This document shows, piece after piece, positions 35,770-44,983 of a stretch of 57,062 nucleotides of DNA. The DNA comes from Pontibacillus yanchengensis (GTDB taxonomy: Bacteria > Bacillota > Bacilli > Bacillales > BH030062), in contig NZ_WMEU01000013.1 of assembly GCF_009856295.1 (NCBI RefSeq), positions 1 through 57,062 on the forward strand, read 5' to 3'. The position numbers and the translations under genes are program-made. The notes beneath the pieces were generated by a model. That model worked only from the letters and a program-made list of their open reading frames with translations. It was not told where the DNA came from and did not search any database. The stretch's first letter is position 1. Each line of letters opens with the position of its first letter.

Positions 35770-36517
35770 AAGTTCTGCAATAATTGCTTTGTTCGTTTAA
35801 TTTATAGGTCATGCAACAGAATTTTCGCATTCTAGTTCCATTTTTAAGACAATCTTGTTGTTGAAAATAAGATAACGGATTTCGTTTTTCTCCGAATGCT
35901 TCCCCTTCTAGTGATTGAACTAGATAGTGAAAATCCTGTTGAATGTGCTGATGATTTTCCAATGTGAATTCAGGATAAAATAGTTCATAAAACCAAAAGA
36001 TATAGATAGCAAGATTTTCCCACATTGTTTTCATAGGTAATTTGGAAACTTGCTGAACATTTGCAAATACAGGGCGCACGATAGTAGAGAATATTTCTTC
36101 AGCTATATCATGAACCCAGTCCTCTCTTGAGTGTTGTCCAGGTGAAGTAACACTTTCATGATTTCCCTTAAACTTCGGAAACCAATTCTTATCCTCATCG
36201 ACTCGAATCAATTGTAACTGCTTTTTGTCAAGTACTGGTGCTTTATCAAATGCAGACATAGGAACAAGAATACCTGTCACAATATAATAAGCAAAACGCT
36301 TGGTAAGGATGGAAGCTGTAGCGACATAATCTTCAGATTGTAAAAAAGAATGAAGATGATCTAATACTTCCTTTACTCCTTCCTTCTTTTCTAATTTCGA
36401 AAATGGGATGACTTCATAGTGTGCCCAATGACTATATGCTTCTGGGTTGTAATAGCGAAAATGATCATCTAACAGTTGAACTTCCTCTTGTGTGAAAGCC
36501 TTGATCAATACCCTCAC
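35753..36517 (-). CDS. FhuF-like ferric-siderophore reductase
   Basis: About 254 residues. The C-terminus has KFCCMTYKLNEQSNYCRTC, a C-C-x11-C-x2-C cluster that matches the [2Fe-2S] motif of FhuF (usually C-C-x10-C-x2-C). The body resembles the IucA/IucC-C-terminal/FhuF group. It should release iron from imported siderophore in the cytoplasm. There is no ATG start: GTG 36517 overlaps the ATPase stop (GTGA), which I prefer. The frame also opens at GTG 36562, and a TTG at 36508 is possible; none has an ideal ribosome site. Last gene of the operon. Confidence 0.75.
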   Translation of the reverse strand: MRVLIKAFTQEEVQLLDDHFRYYNPEAYSHWAHYEVIPFSKLEKKEGVKEVLDHLHSFLQSEDYVATASILTKRFAYYIVTGILVPMSAFDKAPVLDKKQLQLIRVDEDKNWFPKFKGNHESVTSPGQHSREDWVHDIAEEIFSTIVRPVFANVQQVSKLPMKTMWENLAIYIFWFYELFYPEFTLENHQHIQQDFHYLVQSLEGEAFGEKRNPLSYFQQQDCLKNGTRMRKFCCMTYKLNEQSNYCRTCPNLP

Positions 36518-37320
36518 CCACTTTGCTGAAGAATGCAACGACCTCTTCCGTGTGGAATACACATTGGTGTACCAAAAATAGGATCACTTGTAACGTTGCA
36601 GTTCATTTGGAATACATCACGCACGAATTGACACGTTACCACATGTTCTGGACGCCCTTGTGCATAAATAGATTGATCTTTAAGAGCAACTATATGATGA
36701 GCATAGCGTGCAGCAAGATTTAAATCGTGAAGCACCATTACAACGGTTCGGCCATCTTGTTCATTTAATTCAAAAAGCAAATCTAAAATTTCTATTTGAT
36801 ACGTCATGTCCAGATACGTTGTAGGCTCATCTAACAAGATAATATCTGTATCTTGAGCTAGTGTCATTGCAATCCACGCACGCTGACGTTGACCACCAGA
36901 TAAAGAATCAACAGAACGTTCTTTAAATTCCTGCATATTGGTCGCATCAAGCGCACTTTCTACCGCTTCCTCATCTTCTTTTGACCACTGCTTAAACCAG
37001 CTTTGATAAGGGTACCTACCTTGTTTAACTAATTGTAATACAGTTAAGCCTTCTGGCGTTACGGGACTCTGAGGTAGAATGGCCATTTTCTGTGCCACAT
37101 CTTTTGTAGAAAGTTTAGCAATCGCTTCACCGTCAAGGATAACGCCACCCTCTTGCGGTTTTAACAATCTAGCCATCGAGCGCAGTAAAGTTGATTTCCC
37201 ACAACCATTACTTCCTACTAAAACTGTCACTTCCCCTTCTGGTATATCAATATCTAATGAATTAATGATTGTATTTTCACCGTAAGCTAATGTTAATTCT
37301 TTTGTTTGTAATGAAGACAT
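36514..37320 (-). CDS. iron-siderophore ABC transporter ATPase (FecE/FhuC family)
   Basis: Protein of 268 residues. Walker A GSNGCGKST (about 37), Q-loop LPQSPVTPEG, signature LSGGQRQRAWI, Walker B IILLDEPTTYLD, switch VLHDLNLAARYAHH. It powers import by the two permeases upstream. AAGGAGAG precedes the ATG. Confidence 0.93.
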   Translation of the reverse strand: MSSLQTKELTLAYGENTIINSLDIDIPEGEVTVLVGSNGCGKSTLLRSMARLLKPQEGGVILDGEAIAKLSTKDVAQKMAILPQSPVTPEGLTVLQLVKQGRYPYQSWFKQWSKEDEEAVESALDATNMQEFKERSVDSLSGGQRQRAWIAMTLAQDTDIILLDEPTTYLDMTYQIEILDLLFELNEQDGRTVVMVLHDLNLAARYAHHIVALKDQSIYAQGRPEHVVTCQFVRDVFQMNCNVTSDPIFGTPMCIPHGRGRCILQQSG

Positions 37321-37343
37321 GTCAATCTCTCCTTTAGGAGCGC

Positions 37344-38390
37344 TTATTTTTTAAACAATAAGTAAATAAAGTAAGGTGCACCAATCGTTGCAGTGAAAAC
37401 CCCAGCTGGAACTTCTATAGGTAAAAATAGCGTTCTCCCAATTAAGTCTGCACCTACAACTAGGATTCCACCAATTAAAGCTGAAATGGGAATCAATGCA
37501 CCATATGACGCTCCTACTAATCTTCTGGCAATATGAGGTGCCATTAATCCTACAAAACCAATACCACCTGCAACGGATACGGATACTCCAGCAAGTGCTG
37601 TACTAACTACAATAAACAATAGACGATCTCGTTGTATGTGAGAACCAACTCCTGAAGCTAATTCATCGCCTAATTCTTGCACATTAATACGTCTGGCAAT
37701 CAATAACGCTAGTATCACTAAACCTACTATCGCAGGAATAATGACTTTCACCTGATCCCAGTTCGTGCCATAAACACTCCCTGTTAACCAAAGATTGGCG
37801 TCAGCGGCACGATAGATTGGACCTAAAATCATGAACAAATTCGTTAATGCGTCCATTAATGTTGCAAGTCCAATACCAATCAAAACGAGTCTGATTGGTG
37901 TTGTACCACTTTTTAGAGATAAGGCATACACGATTAGTCCAATGACCATCGCCCCTATAAAAGCAGCAACTGGTTGCCAATGAATACTTACGGTTAAAGC
38001 ATCATTCTCATCACTGAAAATGGTAAGAAAGGTTACAACAGCTACCGAGCCACCACTTGTAATACCAATGATATCTGGTGAGGCCAACGGATTGCGTATC
38101 ATCCCTTGTAAAATAGCTCCACTTACAGCCAAGCCAATTCCTACAAATAAGGCAATTAGAATTCGTGGCAATCGTAGAATTTGAACAATGTATGCATTCC
38201 CACCTTCTCCACTACCAAACAGAATTTGAATGACTTCTAGCGGAGAGATGAGAACTTGACCTAATGATGTAGAGGCCAAGCATAAAAGCAGCGTGACAAT
38301 AACGAAAACACTTGTATATTTAATCGATTTTTTATCGAAAAAGAATGAAATATGGTCTTTTTTTGTTCGAAAGGGGATGTATTTACTCAT
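37344..38390 (-). CDS. iron-siderophore ABC transporter permease (FecCD family)
   Basis: Protein of 348 residues with about nine transmembrane helices. FecCD signatures: RLPRILIALFVGIGLAVSGA, MIRNPLASPDIIGITSGGSV, and VAGGIGFVGLMAPHIARRLV. It pairs with the other permease as a heterodimer. The ATG overlaps the preceding permease stop (ATGA). Confidence 0.93.
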   Translation of the reverse strand: MSKYIPFRTKKDHISFFFDKKSIKYTSVFVIVTLLLCLASTSLGQVLISPLEVIQILFGSGEGGNAYIVQILRLPRILIALFVGIGLAVSGAILQGMIRNPLASPDIIGITSGGSVAVVTFLTIFSDENDALTVSIHWQPVAAFIGAMVIGLIVYALSLKSGTTPIRLVLIGIGLATLMDALTNLFMILGPIYRAADANLWLTGSVYGTNWDQVKVIIPAIVGLVILALLIARRINVQELGDELASGVGSHIQRDRLLFIVVSTALAGVSVSVAGGIGFVGLMAPHIARRLVGASYGALIPISALIGGILVVGADLIGRTLFLPIEVPAGVFTATIGAPYFIYLLFKK

Positions 38391-39394
38391 GTAGATTTAA
38401 GCCCCTTTCTTGCTATATAGATAAAGAATGGAGTACCAATGATAGCTGTCATAATTCCGACTGGTACTTCCTCTGGCATGATAACATATCGTGCGGAAAT
38501 ATCTGCAGCAGTTAACAATACCGCACCTAACACCCCGCAATACGGAATCAACCAGCGTTGGTCATAGCCAACGAGGCTTCGGGCAAAATGAGGTACAACG
38601 ATACCAATAAAACCAATTGGACCAGCTATCGCCACGGAACCTCCAGCTAACAATACAACAATAATTCCAGCTAGCGCTTTGATCCAAGCCGTTTTCTGAC
38701 CCAAGCCAGTGGCTACATCTTCCCCCATCGTTAATATATTGATATGCCGGCTAATAAGGAAAGCCAACACCCATGCCACCAATATATATGGAAAAATGTC
38801 GACTAAATCATCCATGCTTCTACCTTGCACGGAACCAGCTAACCAAAATAATACCTCATCTAATGCCTTCTCATTTAAAACTAGAATACCTTGAGTAAAA
38901 GATGAAAACAGACCAGCAATAGCGGCTCCTGCCAAAGTCAATCTAACTGGCGTTAATCCTTCTTTTCCTATTGCTCCTATGAAATAAACGAGTCCTGCAG
39001 CAAATGCTGCTCCAATAAAGGAAACCCATGATAGCATTCCTAGTGACAGAGTTTGGGAAAATGATACGGCTAGCACCACAAAAAAAGATGCACCGGCGTT
39101 TACGCCAAATATTCCCGGAGATGCTAGTGGGTTTCTAGTCAAAGCCTGCATAAGTACACCTGCTACACCTAATGAAGCACCTACGCAGGTAGCGATTAAG
39201 GCTCTAGGTAAACGATGATTTCTTATAACAATATATGCGTTCTCTTGTGTATTATTGGTTGTAAATGCTGTTATGGCATCTCCAATCGTTGTATCTGTAT
39301 ATCCTAGAACGACGCTCAATCCCATACAAACGAGCATGAGAATGAAGCTAAACGCTAAACCAAATCCTTTTGACATATGTGATTGGAACAACAT
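38387..39394 (-). CDS. iron-siderophore ABC transporter permease (FecCD family)
   Basis: Protein of 335 residues with about nine transmembrane helices. Signatures: RLPRALIATCVGASLGVAGV, LTRNPLASPGIFGVNAGASF and IAGPIGFIGIVVPHFARSLV. First gene of the minus-strand uptake operon; AGGAG lies 9 nt before the ATG. It is divergent from the binding-protein gene and shares a Fur-controlled region with it. Confidence 0.93.
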   Translation of the reverse strand: MLFQSHMSKGFGLAFSFILMLVCMGLSVVLGYTDTTIGDAITAFTTNNTQENAYIVIRNHRLPRALIATCVGASLGVAGVLMQALTRNPLASPGIFGVNAGASFFVVLAVSFSQTLSLGMLSWVSFIGAAFAAGLVYFIGAIGKEGLTPVRLTLAGAAIAGLFSSFTQGILVLNEKALDEVLFWLAGSVQGRSMDDLVDIFPYILVAWVLAFLISRHINILTMGEDVATGLGQKTAWIKALAGIIVVLLAGGSVAIAGPIGFIGIVVPHFARSLVGYDQRWLIPYCGVLGAVLLTAADISARYVIMPEEVPVGIMTAIIGTPFFIYIARKGLKST

Positions 39395-39446
39395 ATTGAC
39401 GTACTCCTAACCTACTAACTTCCCTATTAAAATGTTTCCCTCTTTA

Positions 39447-39519
39447 AGTCTATGACTCTGTAAAGCGCATGTCAACGATTTTGAGAATCATTTTCATCTA
39501 TAATTGAAATGAATTCTCA
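39447..39519 (-). promoter_or_regulatory. promoter of the permease operon with two Fur-like boxes
   Basis: Minus-strand -35 TTGACA (39470-39475), 17-bp spacer, -10 TAGACT (39447-39452). TGAGAATCATTTTCA (39482-39496) is a 7-1-7 Fur box just upstream of the -35. TGAAATGAATTCTCA (39505-39519) is a weaker one. Fur with Fe2+ should repress. Confidence 0.8.
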
Positions 39520-39527
39520 ATTACTTC

Positions 39528-39588
39528 TTGACGTTTCATCCCAATCAGGGTATTCTGTTATTTGTAATGCTAATGAGAATCATATTCA
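39528..39588 (+). promoter_or_regulatory. promoter of the binding-protein gene with Fur-like box
   Basis: -35 TTGACG (39528-39533), 17-bp spacer, -10 TATTCT (39551-39556). TGAGAATCATATTCA (39574-39588) lies just past the expected start of transcription and would block initiation when Fur is bound. Confidence 0.75.
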
Positions 39589-39603
39589 ATTAGGGGGAAA
39601 ATC

Positions 39604-40647
39604 ATGAAACATATTAATTCAAAGAAATTTATACTTACTCTTATGCTTGTGATGGCAATGGCCATTCTTGGAGCATGTGGCTCTTCAGATTCAGAAGGTT
39701 CCTCTTCTGACGAAGGATCTTCAAATAACGATGAAAACCAAGAGGCTTCTTCAAATGAGAACGAAAACTCTGAAGACAGTTCATCCAGCAACTTTGAACC
39801 ATATACAGTAAAACATGCTATGGGCGAGACTACGGTGAAAGAAAAGCCGGAAAAGGTAGTTATTCTTACTAACGAAGGAACAGAAGCTCTTCTAGCACTT
39901 GGTGTAACACCAGTAGGTGCGGTTAAATCTTGGACAGGAGATCCTTGGTATGATCATATCTCTGACAAGATGGAAGGTGTAGAAGTAGTTGGTACTGAAT
40001 CTGAAGTGAATATCGAAAAAATCGTTTCCCTTCAACCAGACCTTATTATCGGTAATAAACTACGCCAAGAAAAAATTTACGATCAATTAAATGAAATTGC
40101 TCCAACTATTTTCTCTGAAACATTAAAAGGACAATGGAAAGATAACTTCAAGACATACGCAAAAGCACTGAACATGGAAGAAAAAGGTCAAGAACTAATT
40201 AAAGAATACGATAAGCGTTTAGAGAAATTTGCAAGCGAAGCCGGCGACAAGCTAAATCAAGAAGTATCTGTTGTCCGTTTCCTACCTGACCATGCTCGTA
40301 TTTATCAAAAGGATTCCTTCTCAGGCGTAATCTTAGAACAAATTGGCTTTAACCGTCCTGAACCACAAGACAAAGATGCCTTCATGGAAAAAGTAACAAA
40401 AGAACGTATCCCAGCTATGGACGGGGACATTCTATTCCACTTCACTTATGAAACAGGTGACGGTGCAGCTACAGAGCTAAAAGAAGAATGGACAAATGAC
40501 CCATTATTCCAAAACCTAGACGTTGTTAAAGAAGGAAATGTTCACGAAGTAAGTGATGCTATTTGGAATACAGCTGGCGGCTATCTAGCTGCAAATAAAA
40601 TGGTAGATGATTTAGAAGAAATTATCCTTAATGGTGAATCAAATTAA
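39604..40647 (+). CDS. iron-siderophore substrate-binding lipoprotein
   Basis: Protein of 347 residues. Lipobox LGAC at about residue 23, an acidic Ser-rich linker, then a FecB/BtuF-type two-lobe domain (KPEKVVILTNEGTEALLALG; VEVVGTESEVNIEKIVSLQP). The ligand is unknown; the iron context and Fur boxes favour ferric siderophore. GGGGG precedes the ATG. It is the partner of the divergent permease/ATPase genes. Confidence 0.9.
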   Translation: MKHINSKKFILTLMLVMAMAILGACGSSDSEGSSSDEGSSNNDENQEASSNENENSEDSSSSNFEPYTVKHAMGETTVKEKPEKVVILTNEGTEALLALGVTPVGAVKSWTGDPWYDHISDKMEGVEVVGTESEVNIEKIVSLQPDLIIGNKLRQEKIYDQLNEIAPTIFSETLKGQWKDNFKTYAKALNMEEKGQELIKEYDKRLEKFASEAGDKLNQEVSVVRFLPDHARIYQKDSFSGVILEQIGFNRPEPQDKDAFMEKVTKERIPAMDGDILFHFTYETGDGAATELKEEWTNDPLFQNLDVVKEGNVHEVSDAIWNTAGGYLAANKMVDDLEEIILNGESN

Positions 40648-40659
40648 TTGTCAATAGTA

Positions 40660-40697
40660 AGCAGGCCTAAACATTATGTTTAGGCCTGCTTTTTTTA
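40660..40697 (+). terminator. terminator of the binding-protein gene
   Basis: AGCAGGCCTAAAC / GTTTAGGCCTGCT with an ATTA-type loop and TTTTTT. Confidence 0.92.
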
Positions 40698-40742
40698 TTC
40701 TACTTACTGTATCTCTAATGCCAACCATTTCATGATAAGTAT

Positions 40743-40780
40743 AAAAAAGAACTTACCTTTCATGATGGTAAGTTCTTTTA
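40743..40780 (-). terminator. terminator of the phosphoribosyltransferase-like gene
   Basis: Minus-strand AAAAGAACTTACC / GGTAAGTTCTTTT then TTAT. It ends about 35 bp after the stop at 40815. Confidence 0.82.
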
Positions 40781-40814
40781 AAAACCAAATACTTTCATAT
40801 TATTTTCTATTCTA

Positions 40815-41846
40815 CTACTCTTTCCAACTCTCTAACTGATGTAATCCCCTTTGACTCCGAAGCTGTTCCTTTGCAATCGAGATCCCTTCTTCTATCGTCT
40901 CCACGGCCCCAAATAAATAATATCGAATTCCTGCATTAAATAGGACTTGGTTATAGTAGTATCGATACGATTCGGGCACTTCTCCACTTAACAGGGTAGT
41001 AGTAATCTCTGCCTGTTCTTGAATGGATAGCTTATGATCTTTATCAAATTCTTTATCCAGTAAACCATAATCTTTTGGTTTTACTACCCAATCCTCATAC
41101 GTCTCATTGGATATCTTAAAAATAAAGCTGTTCCGATGAACCGGTAAGTCCTCAGATCCCTCAACACCTTGAACAATATACACATTTTGATAGGTAAGTC
41201 CTTCAAACAGTGGATAAATTTTATTAATAGCAGTACGATGATAAGCTCCCATCATCAATGAATGAGCACTTGATAAATTTAATACCTTTTCTGCAGTGTT
41301 CAATAACGTTCTTACGTGCAATTGTTCACGAATAGGTCTTAATCTTCCAAGAGAAGCACAAAAAGATTCTGTAGATGCAAAGCCTATTCCTTTTTCTTTA
41401 ATAGAATTTGCAATCTGCTGGCCTGTTTGTTCTACTTTTATTCCTAATGCGGTCAGAACGTCTTTCACCGTCGTTCCATATTTAGGTGGTAACGCATCAC
41501 TACTATGCAAGTAAGCAGGAATTCCGTACTCTGATAAAAGAATGGAAACAGGAATCGTTGCTATAAAAGATTTTCTTCCATTATAGGGGCCTGCGAAATC
41601 CACCAGTTTATTTTGTATAGGTGTAGGGACAGGAATGGCTTGGCTATGTTCTCGTAAACTGTGTACAAAAGCGAGCATCTCATCAGGTGATTCGGTTTTG
41701 ATTCGTTCCGCAACGAGATACCCTGCGATTTGAGCATCCGTTGCTTCACCATTTAATATAGATGCAGCCGCTTCTCTTGTTTGTTCATAGGATAAGTCTT
41801 TTGAACCTCGTTTCCCTCTTGCTACTTCTTTGAGCCATTCTTGCAT
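40815..41846 (-). CDS. anthranilate phosphoribosyltransferase-like (TrpD2-type) protein
   Basis: About 343 residues from ATG 41846, where GAGAGGTG lies 7 nt upstream; the open frame to 41924 has no site. The N-terminal helical domain (LSYEQTREAAASILNGEATD, AQIAGYLVAERIKTESPDEM) is typical of the nucleoside-phosphorylase-like/AnPRT fold. The usual PRPP loop GTGGD is replaced by DFAGPYNGRKS, and the second loop reads PPKYGTT, so tryptophan-pathway activity is doubtful. Such TrpD2 proteins have been linked to nucleic-acid binding in other bacteria. No trp genes lie near. Confidence 0.7.
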   Translation of the reverse strand: MQEWLKEVARGKRGSKDLSYEQTREAAASILNGEATDAQIAGYLVAERIKTESPDEMLAFVHSLREHSQAIPVPTPIQNKLVDFAGPYNGRKSFIATIPVSILLSEYGIPAYLHSSDALPPKYGTTVKDVLTALGIKVEQTGQQIANSIKEKGIGFASTESFCASLGRLRPIREQLHVRTLLNTAEKVLNLSSAHSLMMGAYHRTAINKIYPLFEGLTYQNVYIVQGVEGSEDLPVHRNSFIFKISNETYEDWVVKPKDYGLLDKEFDKDHKLSIQEQAEITTTLLSGEVPESYRYYYNQVLFNAGIRYYLFGAVETIEEGISIAKEQLRSQRGLHQLESWKE

Positions 41847-41959
41847 GTATGGGCACCTCTCTTCTAAATAGTACGAGTCAGTTTTGTATATTCTTTCATA
41901 CCTGCCTAAGTGGTGTCTACACAAAAGTGAATAAAACTTAGTGGTTTAATAGGGTTTTT

Positions 41960-42215
41960 GTTGAACAAAAGCTCAGGTCGCCCGTTTAGCGACTTATATG
42001 CTGCTGCCCACAGGACGTGGATTGGTTCGATGTTGCTTCCATCACTCCAAAATTCCACCTGATTCCGTAAGAGATAAGTGAATCACGAAGAACGGAATGA
42101 TTCGATGTTAACTTATCATACAGAGGAGAGAGAAGCATACTAGTCTCTGGGTGCTGGAGCTGGACGTGGTCTCTATAACTTATTAAGTCATGCACGAGCC
42201 AACATATTTATAGTA
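41960..42215. repeat. dispersed intergenic repeat B4 (longest copy)
   Basis: Blocks: GTCGCCCGTTTAGCGAC, TATGCTGCTGCCCACAGG, TTGGTTCGATGTTGCT (hairpin cut short), AAGAGATAAGTGAATCACGA, ATGATTCGATGTTAAC, and GGTGCTGGAGCTGGAC. It holds both the 5' and 3' blocks seen separately in the other copies. Confidence 0.7.
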
Positions 42216-42232
42216 CGCTAGAATAAATTAGA

Positions 42233-42262
42233 AAGCAGATTACTATGAATAGTAACCTGCTC
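42233..42262 (-). terminator. menC terminator
   Basis: Minus-strand AGCAGGTTACTA / TAGTAATCTGCT with loop TTCA, then TTCTAAT. It lies after the menC stop. Confidence 0.75.
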
Positions 42263-42275
42263 TTCAGTACTCCCT

Positions 42276-43376
42276 TTATAAATCGATAACAAACAAGTCC
42301 TTTGTTATCTCACTTATGTAATCCAGGTCAACATGATAGCCAATTCCATCTTCCCTCGGGAGCACGACATAACCATTTTCTAATTCTACTTCAGGAATAA
42401 TAACATCCTTCTCCCAGTACCGCTTCGATGCTGAAATATCACCTGGGATTGTAAAATTCGGGAGACTTGCAAGAGCAATATTGTGGGCTCTAGAGATACC
42501 TGTCTCGAGCATACCTCCACACCAAACGGGGATATTATGCTCCGCACAAAGATTGTGAATGTTTATAGCTTCTGTTAAGCCACCTACTCTACCAATTTTA
42601 ATATTCATCACCGTACAACTTTCCAACTGAATGGCTTGATAAGCATCATGATAGCTCGTAATACTCTCATCTAAACAAATTGGAGTCTTCATTTGCTTTT
42701 GGAGTTGTTGATGCAAATAAAAATCGCCTGCTTGAAAGGGTTGCTCCATCATCATTAAACCGAGATCATCTAACGACTTTAAATGGTCAAAATCATCTTT
42801 GTTGTAAGCTCCATTTCCATCAAACATTAATAGATGAGGTGGCACTATCGTACGTGCCACTTCTAAACGCTCTCGTTCCTTCCCTTTTTCAACCTTCAAC
42901 TTAAACCTACGATACCCGGCCTCTTTGTATTGAGGAAGGAGAGCTTGTAAATCATCTTGTAAACCAAGTACTACACCTACCTCAACTTTCTCCTTATGTC
43001 CACCTATTAAATCAAATAGAGGTTTTTGCATTATTTTGGCATATACATCCCATACCGCTGTTTCAATTGCGGCTTTTGCCATTTGATTACCTTGAAAACC
43101 TGATAAAAGCCTAGCAACATCTTGCGGGTGTTCAATTGATTGCTCTCTTAAAAAAGGAAGAAACTGTTGAGTCAGAATATCCCAAGAAGATTGGACCGTT
43201 TCACCAGTATAAAAAGGAGTGGAAAAGGCTACTCCTTCTCCCCATCCACTTATCCCCTGGTTAACCTTTACCTCTACAAGAATCCCTTCCCTTTTGCTCA
43301 CCTTACCAAGATGGGTTTTAAATGGCGATACGAGGTCCATGTCATAACGGTGTAATGTGACGTTTGTTAGCTTCAT
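42276..43376 (-). CDS. menC: o-succinylbenzoate synthase
   Basis: About 366 residues of the enolase superfamily. Catalytic KxK (FKLKVEKG) near 163, metal ligands in LLMFDGNGAYN, MMMEQPFQAG and CLDESITS, and the second Lys in MNIKIGRVGGL. It dehydrates SHCHC to o-succinylbenzoate. Start ATG 43376 overlaps the menE stop (ATGA), with AAAGGGGAG upstream. The family also includes N-acylamino-acid racemases, but the operon settles the role. Confidence 0.92.
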   Translation of the reverse strand: MKLTNVTLHRYDMDLVSPFKTHLGKVSKREGILVEVKVNQGISGWGEGVAFSTPFYTGETVQSSWDILTQQFLPFLREQSIEHPQDVARLLSGFQGNQMAKAAIETAVWDVYAKIMQKPLFDLIGGHKEKVEVGVVLGLQDDLQALLPQYKEAGYRRFKLKVEKGKERERLEVARTIVPPHLLMFDGNGAYNKDDFDHLKSLDDLGLMMMEQPFQAGDFYLHQQLQKQMKTPICLDESITSYHDAYQAIQLESCTVMNIKIGRVGGLTEAINIHNLCAEHNIPVWCGGMLETGISRAHNIALASLPNFTIPGDISASKRYWEKDVIIPEVELENGYVVLPREDGIGYHVDLDYISEITKDLFVIDL

Positions 43377-44869
43377 TCCATTTCTCCCCTTTGCTTCAAC
43401 CACTTCGCCAAATCTCTTCGGAGTAATTTGTTTGAAGCATTTCGAGGTAGATGGTCTTCAAAATAAATCATTTTTGGAATTTTATATTTAGCAAGTGAAC
43501 GTGCACAATAGGATAGAATCTCTTCGGTAGATAAGGATACCCCCTCATGGAAAACAACGAATGCAACCGGGACTTCACCCCAACGATCATCTTCTTGACC
43601 AATTACACCTACTTCTTTAATACTATCTAATCCAGCTAAAACTTCTTCAATCTCAGCAGGATATATATTTTCACCACCGGAAATAATCAAGTCTTTACGG
43701 CGATCTACAACATACAAAAAGCCTTCGTCATCTACATAACCTAGATCCCCAGTATACAGCCATTCATCTTTTATTGTGTACTCATTTGTTTCAGGACGTT
43801 TATAGTAGCCACTTGTCACCATAGGGCCTTTCACAACAATTTCTCCAATGGATTGGTCTTTCGTGTTTTGTTGGTCGTTAATAATATTCAGTTGCGCTGG
43901 AAATAAGGGTTTTCCTGCAGAACCAATTTTCCGCAATGCATCCTGGGCACTTAAGGTAACAATTTGCGAGGAAGTTTCCGTCATCCCATACGTTTGAATG
44001 ACAGGAACATGCTTAGAGGCTGCTTCTTCTAATAATGGTTTCGGTGCAGGACCTCCTCCTAAAAGCATACAACGAAAGCTCGTTGGATACGTTTCCCCAG
44101 CATCTAATTGTGATAATAGTCGTTTGAGCATAACAGAAACAACCGAAACAATTGTGACACCTTTTTCCATAATTGCCTTATGTATTTCTTGTTCATCGAA
44201 TGATGTAAGGAGAGTAATTGGCATGCCGTAAATGACATTTTTAAATAAAAGCGATAAGCCACCTACATGAAATAAAGGAAGCGTTGCCAACCATTGGTCT
44301 TCTTCACTCAGACCGAGGTTTAAAGCAGAACTTACAGCACTCCACCAATGGTTTCCGTATGTAAGCATAACACCTTTAGGATTTCCTGTTGTTCCCGACG
44401 TATAAAGAATGGTATAAATATCATCTAGTCTTACCTCTTGCTGAGCTTTGAAAGGTGCTTCTAGCTGTTTTGATACATCTTTAAATGAGTGAACACGTAT
44501 TGGCATCTCTTGACCAAGCGGTTCGATAATAGGTGATAGATTTTGTTCATATATAACCAACTCACACTTAGCATCTTCTAATTGAAAACGAATTTCCTTT
44601 TGTGTGAGACGAGTGTTTAAAAAAACAGCTACGGCACCTATATAAGAAATAGCATGAACAAACCGAACAAAATCTAAAGAATTATTGGCGTAAATGGCTA
44701 CGTGACTTCCTTTTTTGACACCTAAAGAAGCTAATTTTCCCACCATACACATGGATTGCTTACGTAATTCTCTAAAGGTAATCGAGTTTTCTTGTGTATG
44801 AATGGCAACACGTTCTGGAGTTAATTCAACCCGCTTCTCTAACCAGTGCGGAATGGTTTCAGCATTCAT
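43373..44869 (-). CDS. menE: o-succinylbenzoate-CoA ligase
   Basis: Protein of 498 residues of the acyl-adenylate superfamily. P-loop TILYTSGTTGNPKGVML, A5 QTYGMTETSS, A7 YTGDLGYVDDEGF and A8 DRRKDLIISGGENIYPAEIE. The C-terminal Lys near 480 is present (NKLLRRDL). It joins OSB to CoA. AGGAG lies before the ATG. menE is separated from menB by a 114-bp gap that holds a terminator. Confidence 0.94.
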   Translation of the reverse strand: MNAETIPHWLEKRVELTPERVAIHTQENSITFRELRKQSMCMVGKLASLGVKKGSHVAIYANNSLDFVRFVHAISYIGAVAVFLNTRLTQKEIRFQLEDAKCELVIYEQNLSPIIEPLGQEMPIRVHSFKDVSKQLEAPFKAQQEVRLDDIYTILYTSGTTGNPKGVMLTYGNHWWSAVSSALNLGLSEEDQWLATLPLFHVGGLSLLFKNVIYGMPITLLTSFDEQEIHKAIMEKGVTIVSVVSVMLKRLLSQLDAGETYPTSFRCMLLGGGPAPKPLLEEAASKHVPVIQTYGMTETSSQIVTLSAQDALRKIGSAGKPLFPAQLNIINDQQNTKDQSIGEIVVKGPMVTSGYYKRPETNEYTIKDEWLYTGDLGYVDDEGFLYVVDRRKDLIISGGENIYPAEIEEVLAGLDSIKEVGVIGQEDDRWGEVPVAFVVFHEGVSLSTEEILSYCARSLAKYKIPKMIYFEDHLPRNASNKLLRRDLAKWLKQRGEME

Positions 44870-44944
44870 GGGTACTCTACTCCTTTTTATTTTGGTTCCT
44901 ATAGGATACCCTATAGGACTGTGACTAACCTATCAATAAGACAG

Positions 44945-44974
44945 AAAACCCTTGCCCGGAATGGGGCAAGGGTA
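44945..44974 (-). terminator. intra-operon terminator between menB and menE
   Basis: Minus-strand ACCCTTGCCCC / GGGCAAGGGT with a short loop, then TTTTCTG. It is strong and lies about 10 bp after the menB stop, before menE. Confidence 0.8.
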
Positions 44975-44983
44975 TAAAAAGAA

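Noticed and set aside
41986..42195. 69-codon minus-strand frame in repeat B4
   Set aside because: It consists of repeat sequence; not conserved between B copies.
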